Position numbers and translations under genes: made by a program. The notes under the pieces are model-generated. The model was not told where the DNA came from, ran no database searches, and saw nothing but the letters and a program-made list of their open reading frames with translations. Shown piece after piece: positions 7,214 through 14,709 of a stretch of 37,441 bases of DNA (its first letter is position 1; each line of letters begins with the position of its first letter). Source of the DNA: Deltaproteobacteria bacterium (lineage in GTDB: Bacteria > Desulfobacterota > Binatia > Bin18). The stretch spans positions 1 through 37,441 of the forward strand of contig VGTJ01000035.1 in the NCBI GenBank assembly GCA_016874775.1, read 5' to 3'.

Positions 7214-8161
7214 ATGGCGCATTTTCATATAACGGCAGTTTTCGAGACTAAAGGTGAGTCGCAAGCAGAGGCCGAACGGGTTGCTGCAGCGGCATTCCCT
7301 GGGTTGCGGCATCCACGCCTGCATTACTACGAACATGATACGAGTGGTGGTTTGGGACCGTACCCACCAAGCCGCTCGCTATATTTCACGACCATCGTTG
7401 AGTTGGATGCAGAGGCGTATACAGAAGAGAAGGCCGTAGAGCTGGCCGAAGATATTCTCGATCGCTTCTCAACTGATGAAATCCAATATCTTGGTCATGG
7501 TATTATTCCTGGCACCCCGCGAGTACGACCGGAAGATCGGAAAGCTGAGGTTGCGGAAGACGACCGTAGGGCCACTGCGGATGGAGAAGAGGGAGCCGAC
7601 GGACAGGAAGAACCACGCGGTAAAGGTCGTCGTTCTCAGCGTGGACGTGGGCGGGGACGAGGTCGCAAGTCAGACAGACGTGACAAAGACCATGACCGAG
7701 GTTCCGAAGAACGAGAACGAGTAGCAGACGCATCGCAAGAACCGGCAAACGAGATTGTAGCAGCGGCTGCGAGTGACACGACTCCTGTGGTTGGAGAAGC
7801 GGCGCCAGTCGCACCAGCTCCGGTACGTGCCCCACGTGAAGCTGCTCCACCGCCACCACCTCTTGAGATTGAAGAGCCGGCACCTCCGCCGCTACCGCCA
7901 CGACGCAGTTCCTCTGCAATGCAGGTCACCTTGACTGTCGATCTCCGCGCTTCCGAAGTGTCATCACCGTACGCTTATAGCAGTATGGCAGACGATGAAC
8001 TCATTGCGCTTGCAATTACTGAGGCGCGTCGCCGACACGCAGAGATTCCAGTTGACACGTCCCCAGACTCGGCAACTTCTGCATTGCCCGGTGGAGATCG
8101 TCTGATTTCGCTGACGTGGCGGTATGAAGCGCCAGTGCCTTCGGCGGCGGAGCTGGAGTAG
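7214..8161 (+). CDS. Unknown protein: folded N-domain, RG-rich and proline-rich linker
   Basis: A 315-residue protein I cannot assign to a family. Residues 1-95 (MAHFHITAVFETKGESQAEA, GLGPYPPSRSLYFTTIVELD, FSTDEIQYLGHGI) look like a compact alpha/beta domain. A charged, disordered stretch follows, with a run of RG repeats (GRRSQRGRGRGRGRKSDRR) as in nucleic-acid-binding tails, then an Ala/Pro-rich linker with polyproline runs. The C-terminal 80 residues begin MQVTLTVDLRASEV and could be a second small domain. The start is uncertain: I use the ATG at 7214 where the domain begins, but an in-frame GTG at 7163 is possible and neither has a clear ribosome site. A role in RNA or ribosome biology is only an inference from the RG tail. 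Confidence 0.65.
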   Translation: MAHFHITAVFETKGESQAEAERVAAAAFPGLRHPRLHYYEHDTSGGLGPYPPSRSLYFTTIVELDAEAYTEEKAVELAEDILDRFSTDEIQYLGHGIIPGTPRVRPEDRKAEVAEDDRRATADGEEGADGQEEPRGKGRRSQRGRGRGRGRKSDRRDKDHDRGSEERERVADASQEPANEIVAAAASDTTPVVGEAAPVAPAPVRAPREAAPPPPPLEIEEPAPPPLPPRRSSSAMQVTLTVDLRASEVSSPYAYSSMADDELIALAITEARRRHAEIPVDTSPDSATSALPGGDRLISLTWRYEAPVPSAAELE

Positions 8162-8227
8162 GAGGAGCGGCAGAATTGCGGATTGTGGAAGAGCGTAAAT
8201 TGTATACGTTCCTCCGTTCCCGGTCTG

Positions 8228-8251
8228 GCTGACAACTGAAAGCTGATAGCT
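8228..8251. repeat. Heptad-word array (GCTGACA-type)
   Basis: Three 7-base words in register (GCTGACA, ACTGAAA, GCTGATA) followed by GCTTAGG. It is one of several such arrays in the window. It lies in the 8162-8670 gap, about 70 bases after the RG-rich protein gene. Confidence 0.5.
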
Positions 8252-8302
8252 TAGGTGATTTCCGAAAAAGGGGGTCCCTGAGATGTCGATGTTCTGCCGA
8301 TA

Positions 8303-8367
8303 GTGGCAGGCACAGCCTGCCCGACCCAGAACCGGCAAAGACACGTAGGGCGGGCTGTGCCCGCCAC
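8303..8367. repeat. 20-bp inverted repeat with 25-base loop
   Basis: GTGGCAGGCACAGCCTGCCC (8303-8322) pairs with GGGCGGGCTGTGCCCGCCAC (8348-8367) at 18 of 20 positions. It is a strong hairpin in non-coding DNA with no T-run, so more likely a REP-type repeat than a terminator. Confidence 0.6.
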
Positions 8368-8443
8368 CACAGACTGCGGGATATTTTTCCAAGAAATCGC
8401 CTTATTTCGGTAGCGGTTTAGTCTAATTGCTCTCTGTGTTCTC

Positions 8444-8501
8444 GTAGGGGAAGCCTTATGTGGCCGCCCAGGAAAAGGCGCCTACATAGGGCTTCCCCTA
8501 C
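8444..8501. repeat. 18-bp inverted repeat GTAGGGGAAGCC..GGCTTCCCCTAC
   Basis: GTAGGGGAAGCCTTATGT at 8444-8461 pairs with ACATAGGGCTTCCCCTAC at 8484-8501 (17 of 18). Together with the hairpin at 8303-8367 and the heptad array at 8228, it makes up most of the 509-base gap 8162-8670, in which no gene is seen. Confidence 0.6.
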
Positions 8502-8670
8502 AACACAAATCTAAATTGAACCACCCCCCTTATTTCCATCTTCTTGTAAAAATTCTTTCACTATGCAAAGTTTTACCCCATAGAACCACAGGGCAGACAT
8601 TTTCTCATGGCAAACAATTGAGAGCTGCCATGAAGAAAGTGTCCTAGACCCGAGAAGGAGGGATAACACG

Positions 8671-10497
8671 ATGTGTGCTGCAGTATCACAAGCGAGACCA
8701 ACGGGAGTCCCAACACCGACAGAGCTGGGCTTCGACCCAGCCGAACTACGCAAGAAGTACACTGACGAACGTAACAAACGTTTGCGTTCTGATGCGAATA
8801 ACCAATACCAGGAAATCACTGGACGGTTCGCCCATTACAACGAAGACCCCTACGTGGAGCCGGGCTTCACGCGACCTGCACTGCAGGAAGAGTTGGATGT
8901 TTTGATTGTTGGTGGCGGCTTTGGCGGCTTGCTGTCCGCTGCTCGCCTGCAGAAAGTCGGAATCACCAAGATTCGTATTATCGAAAAAGCTGGAGATTTC
9001 GGCGGCACCTGGTATTGGAACCGTTATCCTGGCGCTCAATGCGATATCGAATCCTACGTCTACCTGCCGTTGCTCGAAGAGACTGGTTACATGCCAAAGG
9101 AAAAGTATTCCTTCGCACCAGAGATCTTTGAACATGCGAAACGGATCGGCAAGCATTTCAACCTCTATGATAAAGCCTGCTTCCAAACGCAAATCAGAGA
9201 AGCGCGTTGGAACGAAGAGACCGGACGCTGGACGATTACCACTGACCGCAATGATGTCTTCAAAGCTCGCTTTGTCATCATGTCGAGTGGCCCGCTGAAT
9301 CGGCCCAAACTTCCCGCCATTCCTGGCATCGAGAAGTTCAAAGGGCACACTTTCCACACCAGTCGTTGGGATTATAACTACACTGGTGGTGATACCACTG
9401 GTGGTATGACGAAGCTGGGTGACAAGCGTGTTGCCATTATCGGCACTGGCGCAACCGCGATTCAGTCTGTCCCCCGAGTCGCGAAATATGCCAAGCAGCT
9501 CTATGTCTTCCAACGCACTCCGTCTTCTGTGGACGAACGTGGGAACTCACCGACCGATCCAGAATGGGTGAAAACCCTCAAGCCCGGCTGGCAAGACCAT
9601 CGCAACACCAACTTCAATTCGATCTTGTCCGGCCTTCCGGTCGAGGAAGATTTGGTCAATGACAAGTGGACGAGCCTGTTTAAACTGTTGGCCAATCTGT
9701 TGTCAGGCAAAGAATCCTCAGATCTGTCGAACGAAGCGATCGCGGCGTTGTCAGAAATTGCTGACTTCCAGAAGATGAACGAGGTGCGCGCGCGCGTCTC
9801 TAAGGTCGTGCAAGACCAACAGACCGCCGAAAATCTCAAGGCCTGGTACGGGCAGTGGTGCAAACGCCCGACCTTCAACGATGAGTATCTCCCCTGCTTT
9901 AATCAGCCCAATGTGCAGCTGGTCGATACCAAAGGCAAAGGCGTTGATCGTGTGACTGAAAACGCCGTGGTCGTGGATGGCGTTGAGTATCCAGTCGATT
10001 GCATCATCTACGCGACCGGCTTCGAAGTTGGCACCGCCTACACGCGACGCTCTGAATGTGAAGTATACGGTCGCAATGGCGTCACGCTCTCCGATGCGTG
10101 GTCAAAGGGCATGCGGACCTACCACGGTCTCCTGAGCTGTGGTTTCCCGAACCTTTTCCATATGGGATTGACGCAAACTGGTCTGGCGCCGAACTTTACC
10201 TACATGCTGAACGGACAAGCCAACCACATCGCCCATCTCGTCGCTGAGGTGGACAAGCGTGGAGCGAAGGGCATGGAACCTACTCCTGAGGCTGAAGAGG
10301 CCTGGGTGAAGTTGGTGACCAGCCCAACCTTCATGACCGTGTACCAAGACATCTGCACTCCTGGTTACTACAACGGCGAAGGAAGAAATGAAGGACAGGG
10401 ATTCCTCGCCCAGTATCCTGACGGCGCGGTGAAGTTCTATGACATGCTCGCCAAGTGGCGGGAATCAGGGAAGATGGAAGGGTTGGTCGTGAAGTAA
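8671..10497 (+). CDS. Flavin-dependent Baeyer-Villiger-type monooxygenase
   Basis: A 608-residue FAD/NADPH class B monooxygenase. The FAD Rossmann motif GGGFGG is at 81-86. GGTWYWNRYPG (111-121), followed by AQCDIESYVY, is the highly conserved BVMO block. The fingerprint FKGHTFHTSRWD (223-234) fits FxGxxxHxxxW(P/D), and the NADPH motif GTGATA is at 258-263. Type I BVMOs turn ketones or cyclic ketones into esters or lactones with O2 and NADPH; some relatives hydroxylate N or S instead. An 80-residue N-terminal extension, as in the larger cyclohexanone/cyclododecanone/steroid-type BVMOs, precedes the FAD motif. GAAGGAGGG upstream gives a strong ribosome site. It is first in a forward row with a PQQ alcohol dehydrogenase, sulfotransferase and cyclase, suggesting an alcohol-to-ketone-to-ester route. 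Its substrate is unknown. Confidence 0.92.
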   Translation: MCAAVSQARPTGVPTPTELGFDPAELRKKYTDERNKRLRSDANNQYQEITGRFAHYNEDPYVEPGFTRPALQEELDVLIVGGGFGGLLSAARLQKVGITKIRIIEKAGDFGGTWYWNRYPGAQCDIESYVYLPLLEETGYMPKEKYSFAPEIFEHAKRIGKHFNLYDKACFQTQIREARWNEETGRWTITTDRNDVFKARFVIMSSGPLNRPKLPAIPGIEKFKGHTFHTSRWDYNYTGGDTTGGMTKLGDKRVAIIGTGATAIQSVPRVAKYAKQLYVFQRTPSSVDERGNSPTDPEWVKTLKPGWQDHRNTNFNSILSGLPVEEDLVNDKWTSLFKLLANLLSGKESSDLSNEAIAALSEIADFQKMNEVRARVSKVVQDQQTAENLKAWYGQWCKRPTFNDEYLPCFNQPNVQLVDTKGKGVDRVTENAVVVDGVEYPVDCIIYATGFEVGTAYTRRSECEVYGRNGVTLSDAWSKGMRTYHGLLSCGFPNLFHMGLTQTGLAPNFTYMLNGQANHIAHLVAEVDKRGAKGMEPTPEAEEAWVKLVTSPTFMTVYQDICTPGYYNGEGRNEGQGFLAQYPDGAVKFYDMLAKWRESGKMEGLVVK

Positions 10498-10553
10498 AAA
10501 GCACTCATGTCACTGTAAGTCTGCTCACGTATTCGTACGCAGTGACTTCACTG

Positions 10554-10587
10554 GTAGGGGCGAGCGAGTGTTCGCCCCTACTTTTTT
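10554..10587 (+). terminator. Rho-independent-type hairpin after the BVMO gene
   Basis: GTAGGGGCGA and TCGCCCCTAC form a perfect 10-bp stem around an 8-base loop, followed directly by TTTTTT. It lies 56 bases past the BVMO stop and 31 bases before the dehydrogenase start, so the two genes are probably separate transcripts. Confidence 0.75.
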
Positions 10588-10617
10588 GAGGAAAATTATC
10601 AACACGAGGAAGGAGCT

Positions 10618-12495
10618 ATGAAGGGAAAAGGAACGCTATTGCTCTGCACGTTAACCGTATTGACGATAACTGCCACGCTACTGTCTTCAGCTCGCATACA
10701 GGCTGCTGATGGTCCAACTGACACGAACTGGATGACGTATAACGGCACGGTCAATGGCCAGCGTTACTCGTCGCTCGATCAAATCAATGTGCAGAACGTT
10801 GCGTCACTAAAAGAAGTGTGTCGCCTAAAGGTTGATGATTCGGGAACATTCCAGGCTGGTCTCTTACAGATCAACGGGACCCTATATATGACCAATGCGC
10901 ATGACACCTTAGCGGTTGATGCGACAAACTGTACCCTGCGCTGGCGTCATGTCTATAAGTCTGAACAAGAAGATATCTTCCAGGTCAATCGTGGCGTGGC
11001 CTACGCGAATGGCAAACTGTTTCGTGGTACGCCCGATGCTCGCATGCTGGCAATTGATGCGGCTACTGGCAAAACGATCTGGCAGCAGCAAGTCGGTGAC
11101 CCTGGGCAAGGGGAGTTCTTCAGCTCTGTTCCGGCAGTCTGGCAAGGGCTGATCATCTCTGGCTCAGCCGGAAGCGACTGGGGGATTCGTGGTCGTATCA
11201 TGGCGTACGAGCAGGAGACTGGTCGTGAGGTGTGGCGTTTCTACACGATCCCACGCGGCAGGGAGGTTGGGGCCGAGACGTGGACGGACCGGGACACCGC
11301 ACGCTACGGGGGTGGTGGGAGCTGGACCACTTACACGCTCGATATGTCAAGTGGTGAGGTTTTTGTACCAGTCGGTAATCCAGCGCCTGACTTCGTGCCG
11401 AGTTATCGCTCTGGAGCCAACCTTTTTACCGACAGTATGGTAGTCCTCGATGCCCGTACTGGTGCGCTCAAATGGTGGTTTCAGATGCTGGCGAATGACG
11501 GGCTCGATCTCGACCTTGCAGCAGCGCCGATGTTGTTCTGGAATAGTAAAGGGCGCCCGATGGTTGCCATCGGCAGTAAAGACGGGTACCTCTACAGCGT
11601 CGACCGCGAAACCAAGAAACAGATATTCAAGACCCAGGTGACAACCGTAAAGATCCCCGAAAAAGCACCGAACGCGAAAGGCGTTTATAGCTGCCCTGGA
11701 CCAGCAGGTGGTGTCGAATGGAACGGACCTGCGTACGATCCAGTAAACAAACAGATTGTTGTAGGTGCAGTCGATTGGTGTGCAACTATCAAGTCTGATG
11801 AAGTTGAGTTTCAACCCGGAAAGTTCTTTCTTGGTGGAACGTGGGAATGGGATGCGGCCAAGACCGGCTGGGTGACTGCTGTCCATCAGGATACTGGGGC
11901 AGTGCAATGGAAGTACCATACGGACGCGCCCGTTGTTTCTGCTATCACGCCGACTGCCGGTGGGGTGACCTTCGCTGGTGATCTCGGTGGCGATTTCTTT
12001 GCCTTCGATTCAAAGACTGGCAAAGTGTTGCTTAAGATTGCTACTGGCGGCGGCGTTGCCGGTGGGATCATTACCTATGCACTTGGCGGCACGCAGTACA
12101 TCGCCATTACTTCAGGCAATGTGTCGCGCATGTCATTTGGCGAGAGTGGAAAACCCTCAGTGGTCATCTATGCGCTGCCAGAGCATGCCAAATCAATTGC
12201 TCCAGCACCGCAGGCCGCTGCATCACCAACACAGCCGACAACGACGGCAGCCTTGACTGCACCGAACGCCGGGCGAGGCAAGGATTTGTACGGCAAAAAC
12301 TGCGCAGCCTGTCATGGAAGCAGCGGAGAAGGGGGCTCAGGCCCGGTATTGAAAGGCGTGAGCAAAAAACTCGACTTTGCCGGTACCGTTAAGTGGATCG
12401 AAAGTCCGTCAGAGAAGATGCCCAAGCTCTATCCTTCTATCCTTGATGCACAGGCGGTGACAGATGTAGCTACGTATGTTTTGGGATTGCAATGA
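10618..12495 (+). CDS. PQQ-dependent dehydrogenase with C-terminal cytochrome c
   Basis: A 625-residue periplasmic quinohemoprotein. A signal peptide (about residues 1-30, ending SSARIQAADG) is followed by an eight-bladed beta-propeller (about 35-520). NWMTYNGTVNGQRYSSLDQI is the usual first blade of PQQ alcohol dehydrogenases, and LANDGLDLDLAAAP occupies the position of the catalytic Asp motif. An Ala/Pro/Thr linker leads to a monoheme cytochrome c domain with CAACH at 562-566 and a probable axial Met at 601 (SEKMPKLYP). Such type II enzymes oxidise alcohols to aldehydes or ketones and pass electrons through the heme to the respiratory chain. The adjacent Cys-Cys pair found near PQQ in many relatives is absent. 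GAGGAAGGAG precedes the ATG. The neighbouring BVMO could use the ketone formed, though that would require transport to the cytoplasm. Confidence 0.92.
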   Translation: MKGKGTLLLCTLTVLTITATLLSSARIQAADGPTDTNWMTYNGTVNGQRYSSLDQINVQNVASLKEVCRLKVDDSGTFQAGLLQINGTLYMTNAHDTLAVDATNCTLRWRHVYKSEQEDIFQVNRGVAYANGKLFRGTPDARMLAIDAATGKTIWQQQVGDPGQGEFFSSVPAVWQGLIISGSAGSDWGIRGRIMAYEQETGREVWRFYTIPRGREVGAETWTDRDTARYGGGGSWTTYTLDMSSGEVFVPVGNPAPDFVPSYRSGANLFTDSMVVLDARTGALKWWFQMLANDGLDLDLAAAPMLFWNSKGRPMVAIGSKDGYLYSVDRETKKQIFKTQVTTVKIPEKAPNAKGVYSCPGPAGGVEWNGPAYDPVNKQIVVGAVDWCATIKSDEVEFQPGKFFLGGTWEWDAAKTGWVTAVHQDTGAVQWKYHTDAPVVSAITPTAGGVTFAGDLGGDFFAFDSKTGKVLLKIATGGGVAGGIITYALGGTQYIAITSGNVSRMSFGESGKPSVVIYALPEHAKSIAPAPQAAASPTQPTTTAALTAPNAGRGKDLYGKNCAACHGSSGEGGSGPVLKGVSKKLDFAGTVKWIESPSEKMPKLYPSILDAQAVTDVATYVLGLQ

Positions 12496-12592
12496 TTTGT
12501 TTTTGGTTCTAGGGGCGGAGGCCAGGGGTTTATGAGGGAGAACCCTATCCCTCGCTTCTAAATCGGTCCACGAAAGATTGGTGCACTCAGCC

Positions 12593-12676
12593 TGTCACCC
12601 TGAGTGTAACGAAGGGTCTCTCCGAGAGATTCTTCGCGTGGTTTCTCCTGAGCTTGTCGAAGGGCTCAGCATGACA
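12593..12676. repeat. Interspersed palindromic repeat (TGTCACCCTGAG..CTCAGCATGACA)
   Basis: The segment begins TGTCACCCTGAGTGTAACGA and continues AGGGTCTC. It ends with GAAGGGCTCAGCATGACA, so its outer parts are inverted copies. The same words recur in intergenic DNA of many environmental bacteria. It occupies the stretch that would otherwise extend the sulfotransferase frame upstream to 12578 and is good evidence that this extension is not coding. Confidence 0.6.
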
Positions 12677-12760
12677 TGCGCGAAAGGCCGCAACGTAAAG
12701 TGTACGAATGTTCTCGGGTCCGATTTAGTCCCCAGCCCCTATTTTTCGGGAGTCTATGCC

Positions 12761-13666
12761 GTGTCCACTCGACTCACTCGCCCAACTACGCTTGCGGAAG
12801 TCCGTACCCGTCAAACACGAATGATGACGAAGGAAGGAATGCGATACGCGCTCGCTTTTCAGCCTCAGCCTACCGACGTGATCATCACTCCGTATGCGAA
12901 GTCTGGAACGACGTGGGTCCAACAGATTGTTTACGGGTTGCGCACACGTGGTGATATGGATTTCGATGAGATTACCTCGGTGATTCCATGGATCGAGATG
13001 GCCCACGATCTGGGGATGGATCTCAACCAACCGCAAAAAGGACAGCCGCGTGCGTTCAAGAGCCATTTGAGTTGGGACTTGGTACCGAAAGGCGCTCGTT
13101 ACATCTATGTTATTCGCGACCCCAAAGATGTTGTCGTCTCTATGTATCACTTCATGGCAGGGTGGTGGTTCGAGACGGGAGCGATTCCCTTGACGACCTT
13201 CGCTCGCGAACAGTTTCTCCAACCTAAAAGTCCGATGGCCTACTGGGCGCATGTCCGCTCGTGGTGGCCACATCGTCATGACCCAAACGTGCTGTTCTTG
13301 TGCTATGAAGACATGCAAGCGGACTTGTCAGCCACTGTAGAACGTATTGCGACATTTATTGGGTGTCCGTTAGATGATGACCTGAGAACTATCGTCATTC
13401 ATCAATCCTCGCTTCCGTTTATGCAGGCGAACCAACGGCATTTCGATGATCATCTGATTCGAGCAAAACGCGATGCGATCTGTGGGTTACCGCCTGGGGG
13501 TGACTCGTCCAAGGTGCGCACTGGTAACGTTGGAGACCACGCTCGAGAACTACCGCGCGAGGAAAGTCTGGAATTCGATCGTGTCTGGCGAGAAGAAATC
13601 GAAGCAACTTTGGGATTCCCGTCCTATGCAGCAATGCGTACTGCGCTCAGTGACACGCGAAGGTAG
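12761..13666 (+). CDS. PAPS-dependent sulfotransferase
   Basis: A 301-residue cytosolic sulfotransferase-fold protein (PF00685). The 5'-phosphosulfate loop is YAKSGTTW at 45-52. The probable catalytic His is in AFKSHLSWD (102), and the 3'-phosphate motif is YIYVIRDPKDVVVS (114-127). The usual C-terminal region around FIGCPLDDDLRT is present. It would transfer sulfate from PAPS to a hydroxyl or amine of a small molecule. The GTG at 12761 is preferred as start because GGGAG lies eight bases before it and the DNA further upstream is a repeat; ATGs at 12821 and 12824 are alternatives. It sits 265 bases after the PQQ dehydrogenase and 42 before the cyclase. No PAPS synthesis gene is in the window. 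Confidence 0.88.
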   Translation: MSTRLTRPTTLAEVRTRQTRMMTKEGMRYALAFQPQPTDVIITPYAKSGTTWVQQIVYGLRTRGDMDFDEITSVIPWIEMAHDLGMDLNQPQKGQPRAFKSHLSWDLVPKGARYIYVIRDPKDVVVSMYHFMAGWWFETGAIPLTTFAREQFLQPKSPMAYWAHVRSWWPHRHDPNVLFLCYEDMQADLSATVERIATFIGCPLDDDLRTIVIHQSSLPFMQANQRHFDDHLIRAKRDAICGLPPGGDSSKVRTGNVGDHARELPREESLEFDRVWREEIEATLGFPSYAAMRTALSDTRR

Positions 13667-13708
13667 TAACTGTGCGAGAACCCCCAATGATACAGGGAGG
13701 AACATACA

Positions 13709-14689
13709 ATGGCAGAACATTGGCGAGAGGTAGCAAAGCGAGTACGTAACTGGGGGAAATGGGGACCGAACGACCAGTTAGGTACATTGAATTACATTAC
13801 ACCGGAAGTTGTGACCCGGGCTGCAAAATTGGTGCGCAAGGGGCGCACGATTCCACTCAGTATCCCAATTGATGCATATGGACCACAAGGTGCGCACGGC
13901 TTCCGCCGCAATCCGATTCACATCATGTCGGTAGATGGTGGTGACGAAAATGCTGCGCGTGCACTCGAAGGGTGGGGGGGAAGTACCGAAGCGCAAATTC
14001 GTGAGTTCTGGAAAGGACCGATGCGCTTTAATGACGATTACATCATCATGCCTTTGCAAGGGAGCACGCAGTGGGATGCGTTGTCCCACGTTTACTATGA
14101 TGGCCAGCTCTACAACGGCTATCCGGCATCAGCGGTGAACAGTTTCGGCGCGACGAAAGACAGCATCGATCAAGTGGCCGGGCAAGGATTGATCACTACA
14201 CGTGGGGTGTTGTTAGATGTGGCGCATCACCGCCGCATGAAATACCTGCCGGGCAACACGGTTATCTCGCCAGAAGATCTTGAAGAGGTGGCGAAAGCAG
14301 AAGGTGTGACCGTCGATCCGGGCGATGTGGTCGTCGTACGAACGGGGTGGCGTGTCAATTTTCTCGAAACTCGGAATGGCGAAGAATGGGCTGTCAACTC
14401 ACCTGGTCTAAGTTGGCGTTGCGCTGAATGGTTGCATAATAAGCAAGCCGCGGCAGTCGCGAGTGATAATATCGCTGTAGAAGTGTTCCGTTCAGAGCTA
14501 GAGGATGCGCTGGTGTTTCATCTGCTCACCATCCGTGACATGGGAATGATGTTGGGCGAGATTTGGGATTTAGAGGTGCTCAGCCACGATTGTGCCCAGG
14601 ATGGCGCGTACACATTTCTGCTGGCTGCCCAACCGTTGCGCTTCTCTGGAGCTGTGGGCTCTCCGGTGAATCCAGTGGCGATTAAGTAA
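13709..14689 (+). CDS. Cyclase-family (kynurenine formamidase-like) hydrolase
   Basis: A 326-residue member of the cyclase family (PF04199), metal-dependent amide, ester or lactone hydrolases related to kynurenine formamidase. The family metal motif HxGTHxDxxxH appears as QGSTQWDALSH (117-127): Asp123 and His127 are kept, but both upstream His positions are Gln. This variant probably reflects the long (over 300 residue) subfamily rather than decay, since the rest is intact. A GGGAGGA ribosome site precedes the ATG. It closes the forward BVMO-dehydrogenase-sulfotransferase row, where hydrolysis of a lactone or ester made by the BVMO would be a fitting job (inference). It ends 20 bases from the convergent SUMF1-domain gene. 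Confidence 0.88.
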   Translation: MAEHWREVAKRVRNWGKWGPNDQLGTLNYITPEVVTRAAKLVRKGRTIPLSIPIDAYGPQGAHGFRRNPIHIMSVDGGDENAARALEGWGGSTEAQIREFWKGPMRFNDDYIIMPLQGSTQWDALSHVYYDGQLYNGYPASAVNSFGATKDSIDQVAGQGLITTRGVLLDVAHHRRMKYLPGNTVISPEDLEEVAKAEGVTVDPGDVVVVRTGWRVNFLETRNGEEWAVNSPGLSWRCAEWLHNKQAAAVASDNIAVEVFRSELEDALVFHLLTIRDMGMMLGEIWDLEVLSHDCAQDGAYTFLLAAQPLRFSGAVGSPVNPVAIK

Positions 14690-14709
14690 GCGGGCACCGA
14701 TATGCGTTC

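Noticed and set aside
8746-9513. Minus-strand open frame of 255 codons opposite the BVMO gene
   Set aside because: It is a mirror frame of a strongly conserved coding region; no domain, start signal or independent composition supports it.
11347-11919. Minus-strand open frame of 190 codons opposite the PQQ dehydrogenase
   Set aside because: It is a shadow of the propeller-coding region with no family match or ribosome site.
12725-13318. Minus-strand open frame of 197 codons opposite the sulfotransferase
   Set aside because: It runs through the PAPS motifs of the true gene on the other strand and shows no recognisable protein features.
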